From: Cannabis sativa
Lineage: Eukaryota > Streptophyta > Magnoliopsida > Rosales > Cannabaceae
Reading direction: 5' to 3'
Assembly (NCBI RefSeq): GCF_029168945.1
Contig: NC_083608.1
Coordinates: 21,036,136-21,100,135 of the forward strand
Length of the DNA: 64,000 nucleotides
Part shown: piece by piece, positions 34,621 through 45,700 of the stretch
Layout of the letters: each line of letters starts with the position of its first letter
How positions within the stretch are numbered: position 1 is the first letter of the stretch
Translations under genes and position numbers: made by a program
The notes under the pieces: model-generated
What the model saw: the letters and a program-made list of their open reading frames with translations, nothing else
Database searches by the model: none
Told to the model about the DNA's origin: nothing

Positions 34621-36541
34621 TGTTGGGTTTTGTGCCCTAAATAAAACCCATTACAATCTGATTAGTTATCTATTTAGAATTTTGAAGTGATTTATGATTA
34701 CATGTATGTTACATGTTTGTGGTTTAATATATATATTTGGTATATGCACAAAATCAGTTAAATCCAGAACATATAGTCATTCACAATTACAGTATTCTCA
34801 ATACAGTGGAATGTGATTGTGATTATATGATTCAAAAGACTTAGTCCCTGTTCATCAGTGTTTTGGATTTACACTGATGTGATAATCAGCGATAAAGTAT
34901 ACTTACACTTGGAGTAAGTGTTATGTTCTTTCCAGGACATTGGTAAAGTATACTAGTTTCGAATGTATGGAGTATACATTGGACTGGACCGATATTGAAC
35001 TTAGATAAGATATTATAAACTTACCGTTGTATCTTTCCAAGTCAATATCAGAAGTTGATCTTAAATTAAGAGAATCTAAATCCTGATATGCTTAGGCTCA
35101 ATCTCAGGAGTGCTATTCATGTTCTTTGATTTATTAGTTAAGCTTACTTTTAGGTCAGGGTGATACATATATTTTGGGAACATGATAGCATAACTGAGTG
35201 GGAGTGCTGAACATAAATATGGAATCTATAGCTTCTACTGGTGTATAGAAGTAAAGTGATGATTCCCTTTGAGCTTAGTTAAATAGAAGTAAATGGATGA
35301 GCTCTTGTTTCAGTGACTATATATTAGATCACTAAAACATCATTTACAGGTAACTAAGTGTTTTAAGGGGCAAAATACATTGAGGGGTGTAAACGGTAAA
35401 TTGGTCCCATCTCGATGTAAATCATCTATATAGAGGATCTTTTAATCACATTAAGATTATAACAATGGTTAAATGAGATAGCATATTGATATCGTGAAAC
35501 ATATAATATGCTCTATATAAGTCTGAGAGTGCAATTCCAAGTTCTAAGAGTGGATTCAACAAGGAATTAATAAGTTAGGGATTTACTTGGTAAATCGGTT
35601 CAACTTATTGGAAGCTCAGCATATAGATCCATGGTCCCCATTCTAGTTGAGACTATACTGTTTGTAAGACTCTATAATTGATTTATAATTGATCAATTAT
35701 AATTCTAAAAGTTAGACTATGTCTAATTTGTGAATTCTCACAGTTTGAGGATGAAATTGTAAATAAAAGGGTTTCTATGTTTAATTATTAATTAAGAGAC
35801 TTTATATGTCTAATTAATAATTATATATTAAATGAAAATATTATTTAATAATCTATTTTAGTTATTAAATAATTAGTTTTGGCATTTAAATGATTAGAAT
35901 TGGAAAAATGACATTTTTGGAGAAATAGAAATAAAATTGAGGAAACTGCAAAATCCATGTGAGGCCTATACACACCATGGCCGGCCACATGCTTGCATGT
36001 TTCCCAATTATTATTTTCAATTTTAATTGCCATGTAATTACTAATCAAAGCCTAGCAATAATAGGAAAGTGGAGGATCACACTAAATAAGGCAGTTAATC
36101 AATTACACAATAAAATAGGAAACTGCTTATTTGGAAAGTTGTGCTCCCCCTTCTCCCTATATATAGCAGCGCTTGTTCTCTTCTCTTGTATGCTTGATAA
36201 CCCACGAAAATAAGAGAGAAAAGAAGAGAGAAATTTCGAATTCCTTGTGAGAGAGAAGTGCCCACACACATCACTCAGTACCTCAATCATAGTTTGGAAG
36301 ACTGTGAAGGATCATATCCAACTGAAGGACATTCAGGCTCAGATCCTGATTATACTCTGCTACAGACAGGAATCAAGGGTTAGAGATCTGAGTGGAAGGA
36401 GACACTTAATTCCGCTGCCATCACTATAAGTTATTCTTAACTTTTATGTGTTTTGTTTATCGTTTTAGAAGTTCATATTTAGGTTGTTAAATCAACATAC
36501 TTGTGAATAGATCTAAGATCCTGATAAAATTAATTCCAACA
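34621..36541 (+). mobile_element. Element S: solo LTR of the A-type copia subfamily
   Basis: 1921 bp, TGTTGGGTTTTGTGCCC to TTAATTCCAACA, with flanking TGTTC duplications and no interior. This is the product of LTR-LTR recombination. It is clearly related to the A LTR but more diverged. TGGCCGGCCA is at 35978-35987, with a TATA-like CTATATATAGC near 36157-36168. Confidence 0.9.
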
Positions 36542-36546
36542 TGTTC

Positions 36547-36599
36547 TTGAAAAGATACAAAATAATCATCTGAAATAGCATTTATTCTCTCTTGTCAAT
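36547..36599 (-). pseudogene. Fragment H2: decayed copia pol, continuation of H1
   Basis: Minus-strand reading (INAISDDYFVSFQEHDD) is the spacer just before copia RT and joins H1 once S is removed. Its other end is cut by element F, which follows TCAAT. Confidence 0.75.
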
Positions 36600-37831
36600 T
36601 GTTGGAATTTATTTTACCAGGATCTTAGATCTACTCACAAGTATGTTGATTAACACCCTAAATATGGACTTTCTAAAACGATGAAATAAACACATATAAA
36701 GTTTAGGAAACCTTACATTGGGTGTAGCGGAATATAATGACTCCTCCGTTCAGATATCTAGCCCTTGATTCCTTTCTGTAGCAGAGCATTATCAATATCT
36801 GAACCTGGATCTCTTTCTCTGAATCCTTGATCTTTGAGAAACTCCTTCTTGATGATCTTTCTTCACGATCTTCCTCACTATGATTGAGGTATCACTTGAT
36901 GTGTGTGGGCACTACTCTAATCACTAAGGATTTCGAAATTCAAAGGAAGAAGAAAGAAGAAGTGGTAGCTAAAGATAGGGAGAGAGAAGGCTCAGTTTTT
37001 CTGATTCAGAAAGTGTCAGAAGAAAAGTCTTATTTTTCTGAAGCCTTCACTATCTATTTATAGCATTCCACTAGGGTTAGGTTTGAATTATATGGCATTA
37101 AAATAATGAAAAAATCAACTTAAAAAAGCTACAATAGGTGGCCGGCCAAGCATTAGTGGATTGGGCCTTGGGCTTTGCAATTTTGCAATTTTAACACCTT
37201 TTGTATCTGATTTTCTCAAAAATGCCAATTTCCTAATTCAACCATTTAAATGCCAATTCTAACTATTTAATAACTATAAATAATTATTAAATAATATTTT
37301 CATTTATCATATTTATTAATTGAACCATACAAAGTATCATAATTAACAAATATGCCCCTAAAACTCTTTCTTTACAATTTCGCCCTTACTTAGTGAAAAT
37401 TTCACAAATAGACATAGTCTAATTTGAGAATTATAATTGATTAATCAAAACCAATTATATGAGTCTTACAAGCAATATTATCTCAACTAGTGGGGGGACC
37501 ATGGGTCTATATAACCGAGCTTCCAATAAGTAGATCAAGAATTTAGCACTAAAATTCACTAACTTATTAATTCTTCGTTGAATCCACGCATAGAACTTAG
37601 AATTGCACTCTCAGTATATAGAATGCTCTATATGTTCCACCATATAGACACATCATTAGTTATCCATTGTTATAATCCTAATGTGATCAATGATCCTCTA
37701 TATGAATGATCTACACTGTAAAGGGATTAAATTACCGTTACACCCTACAATGTATTTATTCCTTAAAACACTTGACCCCGTATAAATGATATTTCAGCTT
37801 ATGTGAAATGAGTACTCCACCATTTATGTTC
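36600..37831 (-). mobile_element. Element F 3' LTR, part 1
   Basis: 1232 bp from TGTTGGAATTTATTTTACC to the TGTTC where E is inserted. The palindrome TGGCCGGCCA is at 37139-37148. Continues at 48900. Confidence 0.92.
37827..37831. repeat. Target-site duplication of E (TGTTC)
   Basis: TGTTC precedes E and recurs at 48895-48899. Rejoined, the LTR reads ATTTATGTTCGTTTGGTC, as in B and in the F 5' LTR. Confidence 0.95.
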
Positions 37832-39042
37832 TGAAATTCCGTATTTTAATATTCCCAGTTTGATTATTTAATTAAATGATTAATTAAATGCGGAATAATA
37901 AAACTGGTACTGAAAACAGTTTTCTGTAGTTACAGAATGCAACTCTATAACTCCAGAGAAACCCAGAAAAACAAACAGTGCATAAAAGTAAAAACACACA
38001 AGATTTTTGTACGTGGTTTCAACAATCCTTTCAGATTGTTACTAGTCCACGGGGCCACGCCCAGAGATAAGATTCATTAGATCGGTATCAAAAATACAAA
38101 GTAATTGACTTATGCATAAATAGACTCCCTCTTATTGTATGCCGCAAGCTTGATGTATTCCACCTACTAACCGAATCTTGATAAAACTCCAAGTGCTCGA
38201 ACTCCATTCGATCACCTTGAAGAGTGCTTGAATCCTCCCGATTCAAGGCTTAAAGGCTATCTCCCGAAAGCCTATACAACCATCTCCCGAAGGTTGTGTG
38301 CTTGTATCCTCCCGATGCAAGACTTCAAAAGCAATCTCCCGAAAGCTTGTAAATACCTTCTCCCGAAGGTGCACTGATGTTCTTCTTCGTTGTAGACTTG
38401 AATACAGACTCAAGACAATACAAACAACAAATAAACAGAGTAAGAGTAGAACAACTCTTCTCTACAAATCAAAGACACTATTTTCTTATGATATGAAAGT
38501 GAATAAAAGAGTTAACATAACAAAGACACTCTTTCCTTAAGATATGAATATAATTCTAAGTGTGTGAAAGAGATACAAAACCTAGCAGCTATAAGATGTA
38601 TTTATAATGAATATACATCTCATAGACAAATTTCACATCTCTATTCGAACAAGACCTCAACCCACTAGAAACTTCCCTAAAATAATTCTTCAATCAGTCC
38701 AGGAATTTCCGTTTCTGTACCTACAGAATCGTGGGCAGTAACTACAACTTTCCTTTTATAGAAAAGGAAAGTCTAGCTCCGGTTTTCTCTTCAAGAAACC
38801 TGATCTTAGAAAATGGGAAACTCAACACAAGATCAGAATAACAGCTGGTTAGCAAAGAATCAATGTGTAATCAAAACTTACCATTTTTACCTCAATTTCC
38901 ATAAATAGGAAAGCTAGTCAACTTTCCTTCCAAGTTTAGATTTACACAAATAGGGAAACCATATCAATAAATGCCAGCCGAAATATACATTAAATAATAA
39001 AATATTTTTGTCAATTAAATATGCCAAAAATGGAATTAACAA
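37832..39042 (-). mobile_element. E 3' LTR
   Basis: 1211 bp, TGTTAATTCC to GGAATTTCA in element sense. A TATA box (TTATAAATA, minus) lies at 38599-38607. The six-hairpin array lies about 230-380 bp downstream of it, within the region expected to be transcribed. A short frame at 38298-38540 recurs in the other LTR and is not a gene. Confidence 0.93.
38227..38370 (-). repeat. Six hairpins with GGGAG loop (E 3' LTR)
   Basis: On the plus strand CTCCC sits in the loop of each: 38227-38247 (8-bp stem CTTGAATC), 38254-38273 (AGGCT), 38276-38297 (ACAACC), 38301-38321 (CTTGTATC with one G-T pair), 38329-38348 (AAGC), 38355-38370 (ACCTT). In element RNA the loops show GGGAG. Stems differ while the loop is constant. 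Confidence 0.85.
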
Positions 39043-39043
39043 T

Positions 39044-39061
39044 CTCCCCCTTTGGCACTTT
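39044..39061 (-). other. Polypurine tract of E
   Basis: Minus strand AGTGCCAAAGGGGGAGAT directly before the 3' LTR, typical of SIRE-like elements. Further GGGGGAGT motifs occur at about 39153, 39407 and 39473. Confidence 0.9.
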
Positions 39062-39581
39062 GATTGACAAAACATTTTATTATGAGAAAACCTGCATCAA
39101 GTGTTAGAAACCAAAGCAAATAGCTTTTTAAAGATACAAGAGTATAGAAAATACTCCCCCTGCATGAAAGCTCTCTAACACATAAAACAAGGAACTTTTT
39201 TGGACGGAAAAGCTTGCAAACCGATAACTTTTTTTGGATGGAAAAGCTTGCAAACCGATAACTTTTTTTGGACGGAAAAGCATGCAAACCGATAACTTTT
39301 TTTGGACGGAAAAGCTTGCAAACCGAAGAACACAACTTTTTAAATGGAAAAGTGTTAAACCACAAACAACTTTTTAAACGAAAAAGTGTTAAACCACAAA
39401 CAAGCAACTCCCCCTAAAACCAAGGGTCCAGAGCTGTAACAAAGAGTTCAATGAATCCAAAAAATAATACTACTCCCCCTTTTTGTCTATCAAGGAGCCA
39501 AAGATAACAAAAACAAACAAGGACAAAGTCATAAGTTCAAATAAACATTAATAAAAAGCAAAAGATAAAGGATTGAACCAC
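39062..39581 (-). other. E 3' untranslated region with 34-bp tandem repeat
   Basis: Non-coding interval between ORF3 and the polypurine tract. Four 34-bp units (AGCTTGCAAACC core starting at 39211, 39245, 39279 and 39313) span about 39187-39330. Two degenerate units with AAAAGTGTTAAACCACAAAC follow at about 39331-39400. The 39036-39407 frame is only the repeat read through. Confidence 0.85.
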
Positions 39582-41270
39582 TTATTCATCATCATTGGGT
39601 CGGAAGTATTTCATGATGCTGTCCATCTTCCTAAGAAGCAGGGCCTGACTTGTCTCCATTCTTCCCAAACGCAAGTTGAATTCTGCCATTTCTGTAGGAG
39701 CAGAAGTGGAAGCAGATCCAGCAGCAGGATCATTTGTAAGACCAGGGGAAGCAGACCGAGCCTTTCTTTGAGCAGCTTTTCCTTGAGGAGGCTTCTCAGG
39801 AATTTTGAAAGTGGTTCCAATAGCAGGCATCTCAATTGATTCATTCTCAAGAATCAATTCCTCTTGATCAGATAAAATTTTATAGATTAAGTGAGGAAAA
39901 ATGAGATTGAGCCTAGGTTTCTTACCCTTTCGAAGAGAAACAATTTGCTCCCAAATCATGTCAGCCAAATCAATTTTAGCACCAATTGAAACTTTATATA
40001 AAAAGAAAGCAAGTTCATTTGAAACATTTACCGGATTGGAGCAAGGAAACCAATTGGATAGGGCAAACCTCATGAGACCAGCATGATGATAGGTGAGTTG
40101 AGACATATGCATGGTGTCGGAGAGTTCAATTTCATTATCACCAGAGAGATAACCGAACACCTTTTGACTATCAAACTCCACATCAGTTGGCTCAATTCCC
40201 ATAGGCAAATTGAGAGCCTCAGCAACATCCTTCACAGTAAAGGAATACCAGTATCCTCTGACAAAAACTTTGCCAATCATGAAAGAGTCCTCATCGAGAA
40301 ACTCATCAGTGATGTTAGCATAAAATTCCTTCACAATTCTATCCACATACCCATCAAAACCGATCAAGGTATCTACCCATTGTCTTTCTTTCAACATGTT
40401 ATACACTCCAAAAGGCTTATGAGCAATAACATTAAAATTTTTCTCCACAGTAAAATTCCTATTCTCATAGAATTTCATATCTCTAGCATGATCATTATAA
40501 CAAAAATAATGAGAGTGGGGCTTGAAGTTATCAAGAGAAATACCAGAGGGCCTCTTTCTTTTCTGAGGAAGAACAGGATTTGTAGAGACAATGGGCCTTT
40601 TTCCTTTGTCCTTCTTTGGAACAGCACGAGGGACTGAAACAGATTCTGTAGTGACAGGCTCAGTTTCTGGTTCTTCACTCTCGGATCCAGAATCATCAAC
40701 AACAGGAAGATCTTTGGGCACAAAATCTTCACTTGAATCGGACAAGCCCTCTGAATCATGATCCTCCTCACTTTCTTCTGGTTCAGAATCCGAGGAAGAG
40801 ACCGAAGGGGGATTCTCCTTGAGATTTTTGCCCTTTGAAGATGAAGAAACCACCTTTTTCCCTTTGGATGCAATTTTAGGCTTAACCACTTCAGGCTTTG
40901 AAGGAGTGGAAACCTTGGACCTTGTTCGAGAACTCACCGTGGGCAAGGTCACCAAAGCTTGGTCGACATTAGGAGCATCATTCGAAGAAGAGGACTTCGA
41001 CAATGTGTGATCGGATGAATGGGATTCATCATGATCACCCAACCCAGGTGTTGGAGAAGCAATAGGAGAGGCACCAACAAGAGGAGATGAGAATTTTGCC
41101 ACTGATTTTCGAGCTTGGGTCTTCGATTTCTTGGCAGACTTCGTCGGAGCAGAAGACGAACCAGAAGCTCCGGTTGCTGGTGCAGGCGGCACAGGCGGAG
41201 ACACCGGTGAAGCAGACGCAGATCCACGAGTGGGCTTCTTGGATGGTTGGGCATTCTTAGTTTTGGCCAT
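39582..41270 (-). CDS. E ORF3: envelope-position protein, plant transposon protein-like
   Basis: 562 codons from ATG, intact. Residues 1-120 are Ser/Pro/Ala-rich with basic clusters (KKSKTQARK about 48-55); 155-206 are acidic and Ser-rich; 236-240 hold a KRKR-type nuclear-localisation-like motif. Residues about 250-480 form the folded part (MKFYENRNF, VKEFYANI, KVFVRGYWYSF, VAEALNLP, GLMRFALSNWF). This pattern matches the SIRE envelope-like and putative plant transposon protein family. I see no signal peptide or hydrophobic membrane segment, so a true envelope role is doubtful. A T/C-rich tract and a TATA-like box lie upstream (41320-41395). Confidence 0.8.
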   Translation of the reverse strand: MAKTKNAQPSKKPTRGSASASPVSPPVPPAPATGASGSSSAPTKSAKKSKTQARKSVAKFSSPLVGASPIASPTPGLGDHDESHSSDHTLSKSSSSNDAPNVDQALVTLPTVSSRTRSKVSTPSKPEVVKPKIASKGKKVVSSSSKGKNLKENPPSVSSSDSEPEESEEDHDSEGLSDSSEDFVPKDLPVVDDSGSESEEPETEPVTTESVSVPRAVPKKDKGKRPIVSTNPVLPQKRKRPSGISLDNFKPHSHYFCYNDHARDMKFYENRNFTVEKNFNVIAHKPFGVYNMLKERQWVDTLIGFDGYVDRIVKEFYANITDEFLDEDSFMIGKVFVRGYWYSFTVKDVAEALNLPMGIEPTDVEFDSQKVFGYLSGDNEIELSDTMHMSQLTYHHAGLMRFALSNWFPCSNPVNVSNELAFFLYKVSIGAKIDLADMIWEQIVSLRKGKKPRLNLIFPHLIYKILSDQEELILENESIEMPAIGTTFKIPEKPPQGKAAQRKARSASPGLTNDPAAGSASTSAPTEMAEFNLRLGRMETSQALLLRKMDSIMKYFRPNDDE

Positions 41271-42758
41271 TTTTTCTTTGAAACCCTAGAACACAAACCC
41301 TCTTACACTTTGAACAATGTTAGACCTTTGAGAAAAAATAAAAAGAGAAGAGAGAGTGGTGATCGTGGGATTAAGGGAAGTAGAGAATATATAACTTTCA
41401 ATTTTAAATGCCCAAATTGAAAAAAAAAAAAATCGAAAAGGAAGGTAACTTCCTTACCTTTGACCCACGTGTGGAGAGGAAAAAAAAAGGAAACCAAAAA
41501 AGGTTTTTCAAGATTTTGGTCAATGTTTCCTTAAATGGAAAAAGGAAACCAACAATTCCCACAAAATCTAAGAATTTAAAAACCCTTACCAAAACCGAAA
41601 TAGCCACCAAAAAGGAAACCAAAAATAAAATTAATTATTTAAGAACAAGTTTCCTATAAACACCAAAAAGACCAAATCTCCACAAATAAAGGAAACATTC
41701 TAAATAAATACAATTAAAACATGTTTCCATGAAATGAAAAAAAATAAAAGGAAAAATATTTACAAGGATTCGAAAATGAATTCGAAAAAAAAAATATGCC
41801 CCCCTTTTTCTTTTATTTTTTCAAAAAATGCCCCCCAAAGAAAAATTGCAAATAAGGAACAAGAGAACACACCAAGACACAAAGTCACTAATCACCACTT
41901 AAGAGCAAAAATTGTGTCTAAGAACATAATGAAACATAACAAAATAACAAAATTTTTAACAAAGCTCACTTGACAACTCGATCACGAACCTTTTTTTTTT
42001 TTTTTAATTTTTGATTAAAAGACAGAAAAAATAAAATAACCTTGATATTTTTGCAACTAGAATTCACAATGTCCATTTGTCTTTGTCCCTGATGAAAAAA
42101 TCAAACTCATAAGAATAATCAGAAATTATTTTCTCAAACTAATGAAGTAATAGAATGAGGTCATACCGGTTCACAGGAAAAATTGACTCCATCACCAAGA
42201 ATATTAAAGCACATCAAACAGTATGTAATAGCTTTATAACACCATTTTCGAGAATAAACACATTTTACCACAAACTGTGTCAAGCATTAGTGTGTGAAAG
42301 TGTAAGCAGGGAACATTGCCCAATTTGTCAAAAAGACTTTTTCTGATAAATTGTACCCATAGGAGACGCTGTCACACTACCTCAATGGTAGCCCTTTTCA
42401 ATGGTAGCGTATCTTCTACATAACTCCTAATTACATAGTTCCAACTTACTCAGGGATGGCTTTCACACATTGAGATAGGTAGCTCTATTCATCCAATGGA
42501 GCTTGAACACACAGTTTTTTTTTGAACAACATCATTCGAAAATGGTAGCTTACATAACACTGTTTGATGAACCTGAATATTCCTGTGAGGAGTGGACAGT
42601 TTTCCTGACAAACCTGTATGACATCATAATATTACAATATTAGCAATAAAATAATGACTGAAATTCTTATAAGGTTGAAATTTTCTTCTAGGACAAAGAC
42701 AAGACATTATGAACTCTAAGACAACTCAAATATCAAGGACTATGGAAAGATAAAAGCA
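41271..42758 (-). other. E spacer between pol and ORF3
   Basis: About 1.5 kb without a credible ORF. Just upstream of ORF3 on the minus strand: a TATA-like TTATATATTC (about 41385-41394), a CTCTCTCTTCTC tract and TTTTTCTCAAAG (an acceptor-like site near 41325-41340). Poly-A/T runs lie at about 41420 and 41991-42006. AATGGTAGC occurs three times between 42385 and 42555. Confidence 0.6.
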
Positions 42759-45700
42759 TTAAACAGTACAAACCCCTAAGGATTTCCTTAGAGAAATAAA
42801 TCGGACCGAGTCAAGAGCTTTAGTAAAAATATCTGCAATTTGTTTGCTAGTTTCAACATATTCTAAGACAAGAATTTTATTTTCCACAAGCTCTCTAATA
42901 AAGTGATGACGAATGTCTATGTGCTTAGTGCGAGAGTGTTGAACAGGATTCTTAGAAATGTTTATAGCACTAGTGTTATCACAAAAGATGGTTAAAATTT
43001 TCAAATCAAACCCATAATCTGCCATCATTTGTTTCATCCATAACAATTGGGTACAACAAGTACCCGCAGCAATGTACTCAGCCTCTACTGTGGACAGAGA
43101 GATTGAGTTTTGCTTCTTGCTATGCCATGAAACCAAATTGTTTCCAAGATAGAAACATCCACCACTAGTACTTTTTCTATCATCAGCATTACCTGCCCAA
43201 TCAGCATCACTAAAGCAAACAAGGTTAGAATTAGTGTCTTTTGAAAACCAAATCCCAAAATCAATAGTGCTATTTACATAGCGAATGATTCTTTTCACAG
43301 CAGAAAGATGGGATTCCATGGGATTAGCCTGATAACGTGCACAAACACCAACACTATAGCAAATGTCAGGACGACTAGCAGTAAGATAAAGCAAACTTCC
43401 TATCATACTTCGATACAAAGTTTGATCTACCTTTACTCCTTGTTCATCTTTGCTTAATTTCAAAGTAGTGCTCATGGGAGTGTTGGTATGTTTGGCTTTC
43501 TCAAGGCCAAACTTTTTCACCAAATTCTTTGCATACTTGCTTTGAGTGACAAAAGTTCCCTCATCTGATTGCTTCACTTGAAGACCGAGAAAATAAGTGA
43601 GTTCACCTACCATACTCATTTCGAACTCCTTTTGCATTTGGGAAACAAAAACCTGCACTTCAGAGTTAGAGGTAGAGCCAAACACAATATCATCAACATA
43701 TATTTGAGCAACAATCACATCAGAATTAATGTTTTTGATGAAAAGTGTTTTATCAACATTTCCTCTCTTGTAATCATGAGAAAGCAAGAATTCAGTTAGA
43801 CGCTCATACCAAGCACGTGGTGCTTGTTTTAGACCATACAATGCCTTGTCTAACTTATAAACATGATCAGGAAAATGTGGATCCTCAAACCCTTTAGGTT
43901 GTTCCACGTACACTTCTTCTTTTAACAGCCCATTCAAAAAAGCGGATTTGACATCCATTTGATACAATTTAATACCAAGAATGCAAGCTATGGAAAGAAG
44001 TAACCTGATCGATTCCAGTCTAGCTACTGGAGCAAATGTTTCATCAAAGTCAACACCCTCAACTTGAGTGTATCCTTGGGCAACCAACCATGCCTTGTTT
44101 CGAATGATAGTGCCAAACTCATCACTCTTATTTTTGAAGATCCACTTGGTTCCAATGATGTTCACAAACGGTGGTCTTGGAATCATTTTCCAGACTTTGT
44201 TTCGAACAAACTGATGAAGCTCATCCTGCATAGCTAAAAACCAATCTTCATCCATTAAAGCTTCTTTTACAGATTTAGGTTCTAAAGAAGAAATAAAACA
44301 TAAAAATTGAATTATATTGGCATATTTTCTTCTTGTAACCATGCTCTCATCCAAGTTTCCAAGGATGAGATCTGAAGGATGATTCTTTTTAACCCTGGAG
44401 GATGGTTCCCTCTGTATTGGATCAGTGACTGAATTTAAAGGATACTCGGATTCTTTTGTTGTTGGATTTTCTGTAGCAACAGATTCCTGCACGGTAACCT
44501 CGACGACTGCTTCTGAAGCTTCGTCAGGTTCCTTTTCCTCAGCAGCAGGCTTTTCAAGCAAATCTTCAATCTGTTCTTCTGTGGAAAACTCAGAAAAATC
44601 TTTTAGATCATCAACAACAACATTAGCAGATTCCATAATAGTTTGAGTTCTCATGTTATACACACGATATGCCCTACTATTTGTGGAATATCCTAAGAAA
44701 ACACCTTCATCACTTTTAGAATCAAATTTACCAATGTAATCACGATCTCGTAAAATATAACACTTACATCCGAACACATGAAAGTGACTTACATTTGGTT
44801 TCTTACCTTTCCAGATTTCATATGGTGTTTTGTGAGTACCTGGACGCAAGAATACTCTGTTGATGGTATAGCAAGCAGTGTTAATGGCTTCGGCCCAAAG
44901 GCGCTTTGTGAGCTTCTTGCTATTCAACATTACTCTAGCCATTTCTGTTAGAGTACGATTCTTTCTTTCAACCACTCCATTTTGTGGAGGAGTTTTAGGA
45001 GCAGAAAATTCATGAGAAATACCGTTAGCTTCACAAAATTCATCATATACGGTAATTTCAAATTCCTTACCATGATCACTCCTAATCCTAACAATTTTGC
45101 CAATGTTACAATCTTTTTCAACTCGTAATTTCAAACACAGAGATTGGAAAGCTTCAAAAGTATCAGATTTTTCTCTCAAAAAATCCACCCATGAGAATCG
45201 AGAAAAATCATCAACACAAACAAAAATATACCTTTTACCATTTAAGCTTTCGACCTGGATTCGACCCATTAAGTCCATGTGCAAGAGTTCGAGAACTCTA
45301 GAAGTATTCACATCTGGGACACTCTTGTGAGAAATTTTCAGTTGCTTACCTAACTGGCATGGACCACATTTTCCCAATGACTCTTTACCTAATTTAGGTA
45401 ATCCTCGAACAATCCCTGAAACAGATAATTTTTTCAGATTTTTAAAGTGAATGTGCCCAAGTTTTTCATGCCATAGGTCAGTAACATTTTCAATGACAGA
45501 ATGACAAGTGGCATGCGTAGTGAGAGTATAACAATTATCACTAGATCGCAGCCCTTGTAACACAATTTCATCAAGAATATTATATACATAGCAATGATTG
45601 CTATCAAAGCGCACAGTATAACCCTGATCACAAATCTGACTAATGCTAAGTAGATTAGCTTTTAGTCCTTCAACCAACATGACATTCTTTAGTTTAGGAA

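Noticed and set aside
39187..39330. 34-bp tandem repeats as a CRISPR array
   Set aside because: Units are directly adjacent with no unique spacers, and the context is a plant retrotransposon.
40083..40637. 184-codon plus-strand ORF opposite ORF3
   Set aside because: Antisense shadow of a well-supported minus-strand ORF; no independent domain.
41408..42346. Plus-strand ORFs between pol and ORF3 of E
   Set aside because: Low-complexity Lys/Thr/Phe-rich frames opposite to the element's sense, caused by poly-A/T runs.
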